The translations under genes and the position numbers were made by a program. Positions 42,200 to 53,967 of a stretch of DNA of 64,000 nt are shown in pieces. The notes under the pieces are model-generated. The model saw nothing but the letters and a program-made list of their open reading frames with translations, searched no databases and was not told the origin of the DNA. The DNA comes from Lithodes maja. Taxonomy: Eukaryota > Arthropoda > Malacostraca > Decapoda > Lithodidae. The stretch covers positions 62,001 to 126,000 of the forward strand of contig JBAKBP010004270.1 of NCBI GenBank assembly GCA_037953745.1, read 5' to 3'. The number at the start of each line of letters is the position of its first letter. Within the stretch, counting starts at the first letter, position 1.

Positions 42200-43600
42200 C
42201 ATACAGTATTCATCATAGGAAGGGAAGAGGATGTGTAGCTCAGATCTTTGCCCTAAAATATGTTGTGGAGAAATATCTTGAGAAGGGACAAAAGTTGTAT
42301 GCTGCCTTCATGGACTTGGAGAAGGCCTATGACAGAGTTGATAGAGAAGGTACCGGTATGTAGAAAGTACTTGGAATATACGGAGCAGATAGCAAGTTGC
42401 TGAAAGCAGTGAAAAGCATGTATGAGGGTGCAAAGGTGTCAGTATGTGTTGAGAATGAACAGAGCGAGTTCTTTGATCTGAATTTTGGGTTAAAGAAAGG
42501 GTGTGTGATGTCCCCGTGGTTGTTCAATATATACTGAACTGTATATGGATGGAATCATAAAAGAAATGCAAGGATGAGCAGTGGATGTTGGTGTACCACT
42601 AATAAGGGAAGGCAACGAGTGGAATGACAGAGTTGATAGAGAAGGTATGTGGAAAGTACTGAGAATATAATTATGGAGTACCGGTAGATGGCAAGTTGCT
42701 GAAAGCAGTGAAGAGTATGTATGAGAGTGCAAAGGTATCAGTACGTGTGAAGAATGAACAGAGGTAGTTCTTTGATCTGAATGTTTGGTAAAGCAAGGGT
42801 GTGTGATGTCCCGATGGTTGTTCTATATATACAGTATATGGATGGAGTCAGTGTATGTTTGTGTACTGCTGTTTGCTGACGATATGAATGGGAGTTGCAG
42901 GGTCTGGTAAATATGTTTGGAACAGTGTGCGAAAAATGGAATCTGAAGGTAAATGCGGGGAAGAGCAAGGTTATGGTCTTCGAAAGGGGTGAAGCCACAG
43001 AGTGTGAGGTGAAGTTGAACGGTCAGGCTATGGAGATTGTCAGCTCATTTAAGTATCTTGGCAGTGTACAGAGTAAAGATGGGAGTATGGATGAAGAAGT
43101 GTGGGAGAGGGTGCAACAGGGGAAGAGGGTTGTAGGAATGCTGAAAGCAATAACATGAAATAGGGTGGTCAGCATGGAACTGAAGAAGTCATTGCATGAC
43201 AGTGTGGTAATCCTGACGCTGACTTACGGAAGCGAAGCATGGACGTTGTTGGAGAGATTCAAACCAAGAGTGAAAGGGATGGAAATGAGTTACTTGAGAA
43301 GTGTGTGCAGAGTTACATGGAGGGATAGACAGACGAATGAGGAAGTACGAGAGAGGTGTGGTGTGAATGGACTGGAAAGTGCGAAAAAGAACACCTTGAG
43401 ATGGTTCGGCCATGTGGAACGTATGGGAAGCGAGAGAATGACTAAGAGCGTGTACGAGTGGGGTGGAAGGACAGAGGGAGAAATAAACCGAGAGAGCTGG
43501 AAGGATGGAGTTAAGAAGTATATGCATGAAAGCGGTGCTGGATGGGAGGAGGGGCGTCGACTGACTGGGGACAGAGGTGCATAGGGGTGTTTCGTTCGTG
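42200..43600 (+). pseudogene. LINE reverse transcriptase fragment with internal duplication
   Basis: Frames give GRGCVAQIFALKYVVEKYLE, motif A FMDLEKAYDRVDREG, KGCVMSPWLFNIY (motif B), then a second copy of the DRVDREGM...SMYE.AKVS region (from about 42626), then NLKVNAGKSKVMVFERGEA, FKYLGSVQSKDG, LTYGSEAWTLLERF and LRWFGHVERMGSER. Many frameshifts and stops. It resembles the RT of RTE/BovB-like or related LINEs; the clade is uncertain. A GGGGATCAACGCGTCCG flank block follows at 43610. Confidence 0.8.
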
Positions 43601-43739
43601 GCCAATCCTTCGGGGATCAACGCGTCCGTCAATAGATAGATAGATAAATTCATCTTTAGGGCTATTTCTTACATTTTCTTTATCCTGTTAGTGTACTTTA
43701 TTAAATTTGTTGGTAATTGGTGTAATTTTACATATTTCA

Positions 43740-44262
43740 GATAAAGGATGTCAACAGAATAACAAATGATGAGCTGAAGAGACGTTTAGGTATAAAGAGT
43801 ATTAGCGAGGAGATGCGTACAAGTAAACTGGGATGGTATCGACATGTGGAGAGAATGGATGAACAAAATTGGGTGAAAAGATGCAGGTCTGCGATTGTGG
43901 AGGGAGCTGCACCAAGGGGTGGACCGAGTAAGACCTGGGATCGGACTATACGTGCCGATCTCAAATCCAAAAACTTGACAAGTAAAGCATCCCTTAACCC
44001 TTTCACGCACATATGACGCAGAGGTTGCCAGATTAGCAATAAGAAATAGAGTTCTCTCACTCTTATAATTACCTCTCCAAAATTAGTTTTCTGCCCACAG
44101 CTAACTCAAAGACAACTGCAGAGGTTGAAGTAACTAAACTAAAGGTTTCTAAATACCCCTGATGGTAACAAAGGCTTTAAAGTATCCCTAATAGGCTCAA
44201 AATTGCATCATATGTCGGAGAGGGTTAACAGGGTTGCCTGGAATGCCGCCATTAGGAAAGGA
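43740..44262 (+). pseudogene. LINE C-terminal fragment split by an F2 MITE
   Basis: Encodes ITNDELKRRLGIKSISEEMR, GWYRHVERMDEQNWVKRC and GGPSKTWDRTIRADLKSKNL. It resumes after the MITE with RVAWNAAIRKGD and a stop at about 44262. This is the RNase-H-less C-terminal region found after the RT in many arthropod LINEs, from a family other than the 42.2-43.6 kb fragment. Confidence 0.78.
43998..44224 (+). mobile_element. TTAA-flanked MITE, family F2
   Basis: 227 bp between TTAA at 43994-43997 and 44225-44228. It starts CCCTTTCACGCACATATGAC; the other end reverse-complements to CCCTCTCCGACATATGATGC. It interrupts the LINE C-terminal frame. The second copy is 60048-60277. Confidence 0.85.
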
Positions 44263-44299
44263 GACTGAAACTGCACATTTGTGTGGAGCAATCAGTCTT

Positions 44300-44590
44300 A
44301 AAATGTTATGTACATATGTATGTATAAATCTGACGGGCACATGCAATCTATTTAGGCATTTTCAGTCAGTATTGCTGGGTAAAGGGTTAACATATTAATC
44401 TTTTGGAGTATTTCTTCCATTTATTTATCCTGTTAGTGAGTTTTATTGATTTCAGTGCTACTGTAGTGGTATTTGGTGTAATTTTACATATTTTAGATAA
44501 ATCTGAAGAGGACATGCAATATATTTGGGCATTTTCAGTCAGTATTGCTGGGGAAACAGTTAGCATACTGTAGTCATCTTAGGAAGGGAA
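44300..44590. repeat. LINE-flank repeat units
   Basis: ACATGCAAT.TATTTGGGCATTTTCAGTCAGTATTGCTGGGGAAA blocks occur near 41990, 42150, 44350 and 44520, with a GGTGTAATTTTACATATTT block before each. They form the shared 5' flank of the RT fragments and show a tandem expansion. Confidence 0.7.
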
Positions 44591-44594
44591 GAGG

Positions 44595-46060
44595 ATGTGT
44601 AGCTCAGATTTTTGCCCGGAAATGTGTTGTGGAGAAATATCTGGAGAAGCGACATTTATGGAGTTGGAGAAGGCCTATGACAGAATTGATAGAGAAGGTA
44701 TGTGGAAAGTATCGGTACTGAGAATATACGGAGTAGATGGCAAGTTGCTGAAAGCAATGAAGAGCATGTATGAGGGTGCAAAGGTGTCAGTATGTGTGGA
44801 TAATTAACCTAACAAGTGCGCATGGGGGTAATTGAAAACGTCCCCCTGTGCTGACGTATTTGAGGTGTTTCCGTCACTAAAATATTCATTGTACCATTAA
44901 TAGCATTAATAATTATCCATATGCGCCTATTATGGGTTGATTATAAAGGTATTAACCTGAAACAACAATAAAACGAGTGAAAACAGCGTTTGGATGGTCA
45001 AAATCGGAGATATAGCCCGCGAGTTGTATAATGTATGGGTGAGGCAATCTGCTTTCCCGCCAATTTCCCCCAAGGCCACTGAGACACAGTCGATCGATAC
45101 TCTCTCTCTCTCTCTTGCACTTGCTTGCCATCAGTGATGACAACACCCTGCTTGCAACTCGCTAATGTTAGCACGAAAATATACCTCAGAATAAGGGAAT
45201 AATAGGGAAAATAGGTGATAACTGAAGGAGAGGAGGAAAGTGGGGAAGGAGGGGAGGTAGAGGACTGAGATTTTGCATGGCCCAGGGGCCAAAAAAAAAT
45301 AAAAAAATAAAAAAAAAATAAAAAAATATATATTTTTTTCGATGTCAAAAGTTGATTTTTTATTTTACTTACTCTCAAGAGTCTTCCCGCAGTCCGCCGG
45401 GGGAACTCTTAAGAGTCTCCCCGCAGCTCCCGGGTTAACAGAGCGAGTTCTTTAATCTGAATGTTGGGTTAAAGCAAGGGTGTGTGTGATGTCCCCATGG
45501 TTGTTCAATATATACCGGTACAGTAAATGGATGGAGTCATGAAAGAAATACAAGGAAGAGCAGCGGATGTTGGTGTACCGCTGATAAGGGAAGGAAACGA
45601 GTGGAAGTTGCCTCAACAGTACAGTACCGGTACTACTGTTGCTGACAACACAGTTCTGATGAGCGATAGTGAATGGGAGTTGCAGGGTCAGGTAAATATG
45701 TTTGGAACAGTGTGTGAAAAACGGAATCTGGAGGTAAATGCTAGGAAGAGCAATATTATGGTCATTGAAAGGGGTGCAACCATAGAGTGTGAAGTGAGGT
45801 TGAACGGCTATGAAGAATGTCAGCTCATTTAAGTATTTGGGCAGTGTGTTGAGTAAAGATGTGAGTAGGCCTATGGATGAAGAAGTGTGGCAGAAAGTGT
45901 AACAGGGGAAGAGCGTTGTAGGAACTCTGAAAGCAGTAAGAAGAAATAGGGTGGTCAGCATGGAAGTAAAGAAGTCCTTGCACGACTGTGTGGTAATCCC
46001 GACATTGACTTATGGGAGGGAAGCATGGACGTTTCTGACTGGGATTGATCATTGATAATC
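44595..46060 (+). pseudogene. LINE reverse transcriptase fragment, second array member
   Basis: MELEKAYDRIDREGMWKVS and SMYEGAKVSVCVDN before the F1 MITE. The fragment resumes at about 45439 with EFFNLNVGLKQGCV, MDGVMKEIQGRAADVGVPL and LEVNARKSNIMVIERGATI. It is the same family as 42200-43600, heavily broken. Confidence 0.78.
44808..45434 (-). mobile_element. TTAA-flanked MITE, family F1, copy D
   Basis: 627 bp in reverse orientation between TTAA at 44804-44807 and 45435-45438, inserted in the RT fragment (the homologous uninterrupted sequence is near 42460). Starts CCTAACAAGTGCGC and ends CTCCCGGG. Confidence 0.9.
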
Positions 46061-46093
46061 ATCAGTTATGCTAGTTGGAAAATTAGTGGGGTT

Positions 46094-47918
46094 GAATGTA
46101 GAGTTCGGGTGTACCGCCAGCCTTGTTTACACTACGCGGAGTGGCGGCGGACGCTGGCCATCATGTTCCCGTCTATTTGACTGCTTTTGGATACAATAGT
46201 AGGTTGAGGGGGGTCACCCCCCCATGACATATTGTCATCATGATTTATACTTTATTGCCAGCAGGAGGCAAATAACGGATAAAAACGCCTTCAAAATAGA
46301 CGCGAACTAAAGGCTGGTTCACACATAGCCGAGTCGGTGTGCGAGTCCAACACGAGTGATGAAATTTTGCTATTCAGCAATGACTCGTCGATACTCCTCA
46401 ACACTCGTATAGACTCGTGCTACGCTCGTGTATACTCTTTGTTTACTCGACACACTCGTGGGTACTTGGCACGGGGTCCAAAAATTTCATGCATGCATGA
46501 AATTTTTGGGTCCCGTGGCGATTAGCCTACCCACGAGTGTGGCCTAAATACGTGTAGACTCGTGTACATATGTGTTCACTCGTGTTTGACTCTGAATAAT
46601 TTCGTTATTCGTGTTAACTCGTGTTGACTCGTGTAAACCCGTGTAACACTCTTTGGTGATTCGTCGCTTTTCGCCATCATTTTGACGTTGACGAAGCAAC
46701 ACGTGTCTACACGCAACAACACGTATGTAACACACATGCAACACGTATCAACAAGAGTAGAAAGCACGAATGTGAGTGCCAAAATTTGGTGCCTCCATGA
46801 TGCCAGAGTTTACACGATTAAAACACGAGTGAAAACACGAGTAAACAAGAGTAAACACGATCCACTGAGAAAAAACATGAGTGTAACACGAAAAAGCAAG
46901 TGTCATTTGAAATACCATTATTTCAAAAATGTAGGACGAATCAACGAGAGTTTACACGGATGTAACACGAGTCAACACGTGTGCAACAGAGATCCAACGA
47001 GAGTCAACGCCTTGTCTTTCGTGTCGATCCGTATAACAATCGTGTTGATCCGTGTAACAATCGCGTTGACTTGTGTTAGACTCGTCCATACTCTTTGTTT
47101 ACGTGCCCTGGAATGTGGCCATTATTTTTCAAATTTTTGACACTCGTGTTGGGTTCGTGTTACACTCGCTTTGACTCTCAGTTACTCGTACAGACTCTTG
47201 CATGAACACGTGTTGACTCGTATTGACTCGAGTTAATTCGTGTTACACTCTCCTTGACTCGGGAGCAATTGCTACTCGCGGCCGACTCAGCCTCCAGCGA
47301 CGGCGATAATCGACGAGTGTGACTCGTGTTGGACTCGCGCACCGACTCGGCTATGTGTGAACCAGCCTTTAACTACGGTGATCGACATATGTAAACATGA
47401 CGGCGGTGGTGTCGGCGTCGGACACTTGCGATAATGTTCCCGTCTATTTTGAATGCCATTGGATACAATAATATGTTGAGGGGGGGCTTTGCCCCCATGA
47501 CGTGTTGTCATCATCATATATATTGCCAGTAGGGGGAAAACAACCAAAAAAATTGCCGCAAAGCCCTCCCCTCAACATATTAAGGTATCCAATGGCAGTC
47601 AAAGTAGACGGGAACATGATCGCAAGCGTCCACCGCCGCCGTCGCCGTCATGTTTACATGGTCGATCGCCGCAGTTACTGTAAGTTCGCGTTTATTTTGA
47701 GTTTTTGACGACGATTTTCTTTGGTTAGGCCTATTTGCCCCCTGCTGGCAAATTATATGATGATGACAATATGTCATGGGGGGTGTTTACCCCCCTCAAC
47801 ATATTATCGTATCCAACGGCATTCAAAATGGACGGGAACATGATGGCAAGCTTCCGTCGCCGCTCTGCGCAGTGTAAACAATGGTGACGGTACGCCCGAA
47901 CTCTACATTCTACCCGGC
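46094..47918. mobile_element. Composite foldback repeat with about 115-bp inverted ends
   Basis: The left end reads GTAGAGTTCGGGTGTACCGC...ACATGTTCCCGTCTATTTG-like sequence. The right end (47800-47918) is its imperfect reverse complement, ending GCCCGAACTCTACATTC. Inside are several inverted sub-units sharing TCAAAATAGACG(C/G)GAAC and CAACATATTATTGTATCC, and the nested 46311-47368 element. Related pieces occur to 56.3 kb. It is non-coding. Confidence 0.65.
46311..47368. mobile_element. 1.06-kb inverted-repeat element built of ACTCGTGT-like words
   Basis: The ends are inverted repeats of about 49 bp with one mismatch, starting AGGCTGGTTCACACATAGCC. Between them, most of the sequence is short diverged words of the form ACTCGTGT or ACACGAGT in both orientations. 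It sits inside a foldback repeat; homologous uninterrupted sites near 48545 and 55675 show ...GCGAACTTAAC... The target duplication is TA, TAA or TTAA and cannot be decided. There is no coding capacity. Confidence 0.82.
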
Positions 47919-47974
47919 TAGGCCTATATTGTAGGCTACAATAAATAAGTAGGCTAGGCTATTTTATCTATAGG

Positions 47975-48200
47975 CTATGCCTAGTCTAATATTACAATTT
48001 AAGGTAGCATTTAAATTGACTACAGCAGGACTTACCCTTGACCAGGTATAGGCTATCCTAGTGTTTACTAGGCCTATACCCCTTTGAAAGGACATTAGCC
48101 TAGCCTAGCCTAACCTAACAACCTTACCTAACCTATTATAGTAGGCTATTATGGGTGGGGGCTGCCGCCCCCACACCCCGATTTTTTGTGTATTTGTCTA
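47975..48200. repeat. Dispersed repeat (three copies in window)
   Basis: AATTTAAGGTAGCAT...CAGCAGGACTTACC...CTATTATGGGTGGGGGCTGCCGCC, also at about 53735-53965 and 55310-55565. Rich in TAGGCC/GGCCTA words. Confidence 0.85.
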
Positions 48201-49675
48201 TTTTGTCTGTGAAGTGGGAATTTTTTCAATTTGTCGATAACGAAAATCCTCCATGCGGAGGATTGCCTATGGAGAAAAATATGGCGAATCTATTGTTGCC
48301 TATTATCTCTAATAAATTGTTTCTCATAATGCTGCAGTAGTGTCGTTTAAAATACCAACCATTTAATTGTGTGCCTTTAAAAATGACCTAAATTAGGCTA
48401 TAGGCTACTGGAAGATTAGAAGAATCTTTAAGAAAGACGGGGTTAGGGTTATTGTCGTGCCAAAGCTAGATTATAGCCTAAATATAAAAGGAAGTGAATA
48501 AAATGAAATATGCCGAAATAAAATCGCCGTCAAAATAGACGCGAAGTTAACCGCAGAGATCGCCCTATGTAAACATGACGACCGTACACCCGGTAACTAC
48601 ATCCAACCCGTTAAAAGTTACTGTGGGACACAAAATATGTTGAGAGGGTCTCTGTGGCTCTGCCCCCCCACGTCGGCCCGTCACGTATTATGATGTATGG
48701 TAAGTCATCATCATCTGTGCTAATTCATAGGATCCCCAATTAAGGACAAAGTCAATCAACAGACGAAATAAGCTCCCAAATTACAATAACATAGCGGCCC
48801 ACCGTTTATGGACGACTTTTTACACGTCATTTTAAATGTTACTTTCCTGCCCTGGTCTAGGCCTAATAGATTTTTTCCAAAGAATCAAACTTAAATTAAA
48901 AGGAAGTAGCCTAGCCTACAGTTTATAGGAAGGCTATTCCAACATGCATTCCAGAACTTAGGCTAGCCTAGGCCTAGGCTATATGAAAATTTGTGGGTGG
49001 TCTGCCAAAAAAGAATCACTAGGCCTATTAGGCTATGGGTAGGCTAGTATGGGGTGCATTTTGCAAATCTTCTGAACTCTTAGGCCTAGGCTAGGCTAAA
49101 TTAAAACTCACATAATCTGAGTAAAACCAGCACTAGAATTTTGTCTTGTCTTGTCTTGGGGGTTAAGGGCAACCTCAGGCGAATACTCGCCCGCTCCGGC
49201 CCTACCGTAGTCGCGGAGATCCTATGTCACAATTTAAATTAGTTTATAGTTAAGGTTGAAATTCACCACCGTGTCACTTTCACTCTAGGTCATTCGTAGA
49301 ACCGTAACACTGTAAAGGCAACAACCCAATAGCAGGTCATCAGGTGGCGAACCAGAGACCTACAAACCGCGGTACTAGGGCCAGAGCAATGTCTTGAAGC
49401 GAAGTGCCCTTATCAACCAACCCCAGACAATCCAGTAGGAGCTGTCGGAAGGAATCCATCTTTGAAGCCAGAAAGGGACGCCCATCCACATGCTCAGTGA
49501 CGGGACGAGACGAGGCTTAGGAGGCATTTGTAGGACGACCAGATGTAGGATGTGGAGGGGGAGAGGTACCGTACGACGATACATGGGATGCGGAGACTGC
49601 GGAGGGAAGAGCTCGTCAAAGTCATACGGTTCCTCAGGACGTCAACAATAACCGGGGGACGGCCGGTGCAGGCAA
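48201..49675. other. TAGGCC-word-rich intergenic sequence
   Basis: No gene recognised. A foldback-repeat fragment lies at 48520-48720 (CAAAATAGACGCGAAGTTAAC). TAGGCCTAGGCTA words are dense at 48890-49110. 49140-49640 is a GC-richer block with a TTGTC repeat at its start and no recognisable product. Confidence 0.5.
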
Positions 49676-49870
49676 TGGTCGATCGCCGTAGTTAATATAA
49701 GTTCGCATCTATTTTGACAGCGATTTTTGTTGTAGTTAGGCTAGGCCTAGGCTATTTGCCCCCTGCTGGCAATATATATGATGATGACAATATGTCATGG
49801 GGGATGATTGACCCCCTCAACATATTATTGTATCCAACGATCTCTAACCTCTGTATCTCAAAAAGGGCTA
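49676..49870. repeat. Foldback-repeat fragment
   Basis: GTCGATCGCCGTAGTTAA..., TTGCCCCCTGCTGGCAATAT..., CAACATATTATTGTATCC. Followed by a block (49840-49920) that recurs at 56325-56400. Confidence 0.75.
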
Positions 49871-50219
49871 GAGCAAATTGGCTGTAAATTTCCACATCTA
49901 GGCTATTCCTTGACAGATTTGCGCCCTCCAATTAATATTTATTAGCATAAATTCAGCCTAGTTTAGCCTATAAAACAAAAACTAACATTTGTTTAGCCTG
50001 GGCCTACATATAAAAAGAAAAAACCCACTCGTACTGCAATTATAAGCATAAATATGAGTACCGTATCTAAGTTACCGGTACAAAGCAAATATTTTTGTAT
50101 AGCCTAAAATAAACCATAAAATTGTCATCTTTCAACTGTTGAGGTCATAAATATAAAAAAAATCTAATACATTAGGAAAAAATGCGTTAAGAGTTGTGTT
50201 AGTGGGTCTATCGTCCCCT
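49871..50219. other. No recognised gene
   Basis: AT-rich; only the tail of a repeat shared with 56.3 kb. Confidence 0.45.
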
Positions 50220-50420
50220 TTACTTACGTAGTCGCACGCTCACAGTTACATTCGCGTCTAATTTGACTGTGGTTATTTTCCCCTGCTGGTGATATAATGA
50301 TGATGACAATAAGTCATAGGGGGATAAAGCCCCTTCAACCCATTATTGTATCCCACAGGCGTTGGGTAAATTGTTTTGTTACCGGCCGGCGGATTGAGGG
50401 TGGCTTTACCAAGTTTACCC
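50220..50420. repeat. Foldback-repeat fragment
   Basis: Diverged copy with TTCGCGTCTAATTTGAC and TTTCCCCTGCTGGTGATAT, truncated on the right before an AAT microsatellite (50446-50467). Confidence 0.6.
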
Positions 50421-50885
50421 CAGCAGTTAAATTAGAAGCGAATGTAATAATAATAATAATAATAATAAACGGTTTATTAAAGAATGGCAGCCTCATTAGC
50501 TGAAAATACACATTTTACAATTAGTGGATGAACATGATATGTACATAATATGAAAATGGTAAGCTCAGTTTACAATGGGTGAGTATAATATACTTTACAT
50601 TAAAACACAAAATTAATACAATAATTATGCTAGTGCAAAATACAAATTATCATAAATTAACCATGAGAGTAAGTGATTTACAATGCATATACAGTACACA
50701 TTTATTTTACTCATATATATACAGAACATACATAATTATATACGCATACGTACACACATAAATACGCATATATATACATACATACATACATAAGAACATA
50801 AGAACATGCAGTAAGTGTGCACATGCCCGTATACATAAACGCTCACGTATGCAAACAAACATACATACATACAAAAACTGTTCTG

Positions 50886-51150
50886 GTAGGGTCAGGTGAG
50901 GCTAATAATGGGAGTTAAATCCTTGGGAGAGATTAAATGAGGGAATTGGAAAAGGGTTAATGGGGTAACGGACTGTAGGTCAGGTAAAGCCAATTAGAAT
51001 GGAATGTCAAAACGTCGTCGGAAGAGATCAAATGAGGAGTTTGAAAAGGGTTAAGACGAAATGGCCTACGGGTCCGGTCCGTACAGGTAGGGTCAGGTAA
51101 AGCCTACTACAATGGGAGGTAATCCTCGGTAGAGAACAAAAGAAGAATAT
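50886..51150. repeat. Three-unit diverged tandem repeat, about 95-105 bp
   Basis: Each unit starts GGTCAGGTRARGCC and contains GA.AAAAG.GGTTAA-like sequence. Units begin near 50890, 50981 and 51086. Confidence 0.65.
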
Positions 51151-51810
51151 AAAATAAGGAGAGACAGCTGGGGGGAATTATAGTATATGGGACATTCTTC
51201 AGTGTGTGTGTGTGTGTGTGTGTGTGAGAAGGCGAAATATGGAAGAGCTGGGCGTTCTATTGTTAAGGGTGGAAATACATGGATGAAGATACGCGAACAC
51301 TTAACAATAGATAATGCTTATGCATAGATTTATAATCAGAAGTTGCGCTAGTGAGCAATATGTTCTCGCTCATATGTACGTATATTTACATACATATGTG
51401 CATATGACCATATAAATACACGTACAGTACATATATATATTATATACCTTATATTCTCAACCGGGCTCGAACCATTGACAGCACATACACACAGACATAC
51501 ATATACATAAATATATGCACATTACATGCATATATGCTCTTCTCTTATCCTACCTGATACTCTCAGCCGGGCTCGAACCACAAACAGTATACACTATAGA
51601 CACATATATATATACATAAATAACGCATACATACATACACATATACGCACACATACATACACATATACTGCACATACATAGATACATATATACACATATA
51701 CATAAACAAACTCAAGCAAATACATACATAATTATATTCTAATACACACACGCACACACACTTATGCATATATTATTAAAGGTGGGCGCGTATATATGGT
51801 GTGACAGGCC
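51151..51810. repeat. Microsatellite-rich stretch
   Basis: A (GT)n run near 51203-51226 and many ACATACAT/ATATAC words. Two GCCGGGCTCGAACCA-like B-box remnants (51460 and 51565) suggest decayed tRNA-SINEs. No gene. Confidence 0.6.
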
Positions 51811-51814
51811 GTTA

Positions 51815-53124
51815 TTACACATTATTAATAATATTAACAATGGTTGGGATAGGGCTATTTTTATATCTGTCAGTTCTTGCTCTTATTGGTTGGAGTGTGT
51901 TGAAATGACGAGCTGCACGTGTAGGTCTAGGGGCGTCTGGTGGAAGTAAGTTTCTGTGTCGTGGGTGAACAAGCAGCTTAGATGCAAACTGTTTGAGTGT
52001 GTTGTAGTGGTGGGTTGAGAGTGCAGGTATGCTAAGGGTGGTGAGAGCTTCCTCGTACCCTGGATATGTGCCACCCAGGATGATCCTGCATGCCCTCCTC
52101 TGAACTCTCTCCAGTTGATGTTGTTGTGTTAGGGTTAGAGAGGAGGACCAGGCGGGAGAGGCGTAGGTGAGCTTAGGGAGTATGAAGGTGTTATATATAC
52201 TCTTCAGCTCATTCTCCGGCGCCCCCAGGGATCTCAACCGCCTTAGCATAAACAACTTGTAAGTGGCGGTCCTGACTGTGGTAGTTACATGTTTCTTCCA
52301 GTTCAGTTTGTTGTCCACAGTGATTCCGAGGAGTTTGGTGGACTCAACAAGCTGAAGGGGATGAGGACCAATTGTGACAGTGGGTGGAGGAAGGTCGGTA
52401 ACGGAAGTGTTGATGTGCATGACCACTGTCTTGTCATGATTGATAGTCACATGATTGTCTGTGGTCCAGGCTTGAAGACGGTCGAGGATGTCTTGTAGGG
52501 GGTCATAGTTAGGGGAGGTGTTATCGACAGTAATGCCGACTGTCGAGTCGTCCACGTACTTCCAGTGGAATGGGGTAGTCCTTTAGGGTATCATTAATCA
52601 AGATGAGGAACAATAGAGGCCCCATCTTTGTGCCCTGTGGGACTCCACATGTGATGTCTAGGAAGGTGGAGATGAAGCCTTGGTATCGCACTGCTTGTCG
52701 TCTGTCACTAAGGAAGTCGGTCAACCACGCAACCAGGGTAGGATGTAGCCCCAACTTTATGGCTTTGTTGATGATGATGGTGTGGTCAACAAGGTCAAAT
52801 GCTTTCCTGAAGTCAATAAAGGCAAGGGCGAGGGAAGTCTTTTCTCTTCTCAAGATTTGTGTAAATATAATCTAGGAAGCTAATAAGACAGTGAGTGGTG
52901 GAGGAGGTTTTTACGTTGCCAAACTGTTGGGGATCTATCAAGTGACGGATTTGTGAGTAAGCCCAGGTGAATACAAAGTCCTCACAGATTAGACTAGGGA
53001 TGGGCGTAATGGCAATTGGTCTGAGTTCATTAAGAGAATGTGGGGAGGGGGTTTTGGGGATTTGTAGGCCTAACTGCGAGCGTGCGACTAGGCTATATAA
53101 ACAAAGCTTTTGGTATGCCCACAA
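51815..53124 (-). pseudogene. LINE reverse transcriptase with YVDD, 5'-truncated
   Basis: The minus strand gives ELRPIAITPIPSLICEDFVF and DPQQFGNVKTSSTTHCL, then after a shift motif A ALAFIDFRKAFDLVDH, motif B CGVPQGTKMGPLLFLILIND, and after another shift the catalytic box KYVDDSTVGITVDN. STKLLGITVDNKLNWKKH and a C-terminal RRACRIILGG segment follow, with a stop near 51815. At least two frameshifts. It is distinct from the other RTs here; YVDDSTVG and GVPQGTKMG suggest a CR1-group clade. The 5' end stops near 53090. Confidence 0.85.
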
Positions 53125-53734
53125 CTACAACTCTTACCAAAACTGCAATTAGCCTATTTTTGTTTGTTTTTTCAGTCTAGGCTAAATTGTGGAGGCTAGG
53201 CTAAATTATTTAGCTGCAATTAGCCTAGCCTATTTTTGTTTGTTCTTTCAGTCTAGTCTAAATTGTGGTAGGCTAAGCTAAATTCTTTAACATGTGTACT
53301 ATTGTGTAGGCCTGTGCTTTCCAATAGAAGTAAAAATATGTAGCCTAGCCTAATGCAATTTTACTAAAACCCAAGCTTACCTGAATATAGCCCTATGTAG
53401 AGCTCAACAGCAAAAACAAAACAAATATGTTGAGCAGTGAAATAAAATTAAGCTAAGCCTGTTTTCTCATAGGCCTAATAACCTAATGAAGTATCCTATA
53501 GCCTAACCTAATTTAAGTTATTTCACAAAATACTAATAGGCCTACCCAGCCCTCCTCATGCATTATTTTCCATTGTAAAATAAGTTTGTGCTTAACTGCA
53601 GTAATGAAAGGTAGCCTATAAATAGGCGAGCCTATGTTGGCTGTGCAATTGTCTCGATTTGACCATTTTTACCTAATTAGGCCTAAAGCAGCCTGAGCCT
53701 ATTCCCAACCCCCAAACAGTATCCCATGTTAAGC
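53125..53734. other. TAGGCC-word-rich intergenic sequence
   Basis: Short GGCTA/TAGCC words recur throughout. 53640-53745 recurs at 56565-56670. No gene was recognised. Confidence 0.5.
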
Positions 53735-53967
53735 CAAGCTAGGCCTAGTGTAATATTACAATTTAAGGTAGCATTGAAGGAGACAACAGCAGGACTTACC
53801 TTTGACCGGGTATAGGCTATCCTAGTGTTTACTAGGCCTATACCCCTTTGAAAGGACATTAGCCTAGCCTAACCTTACCTAACCTATCATAGTAGGCTAT
53901 TATGGGTGGGGGCTGCCGCCCCCACACCCCGATTTTTGGTGTATTTGTCTATTTTGCCCCCTGCTGG
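53735..53967. repeat. Dispersed repeat, second copy
   Basis: Same block as 47975-48200, here continuing into TTTTGCCCCCTGCTGGCAATA at its right end. Confidence 0.85.

Noticed and set aside
48095..48135. CCTAACCTAA words as an interstitial arthropod telomere (TTAGG)n
   Set aside because: Only two or three units, inside a dispersed repeat that is full of similar TAGGCC words.
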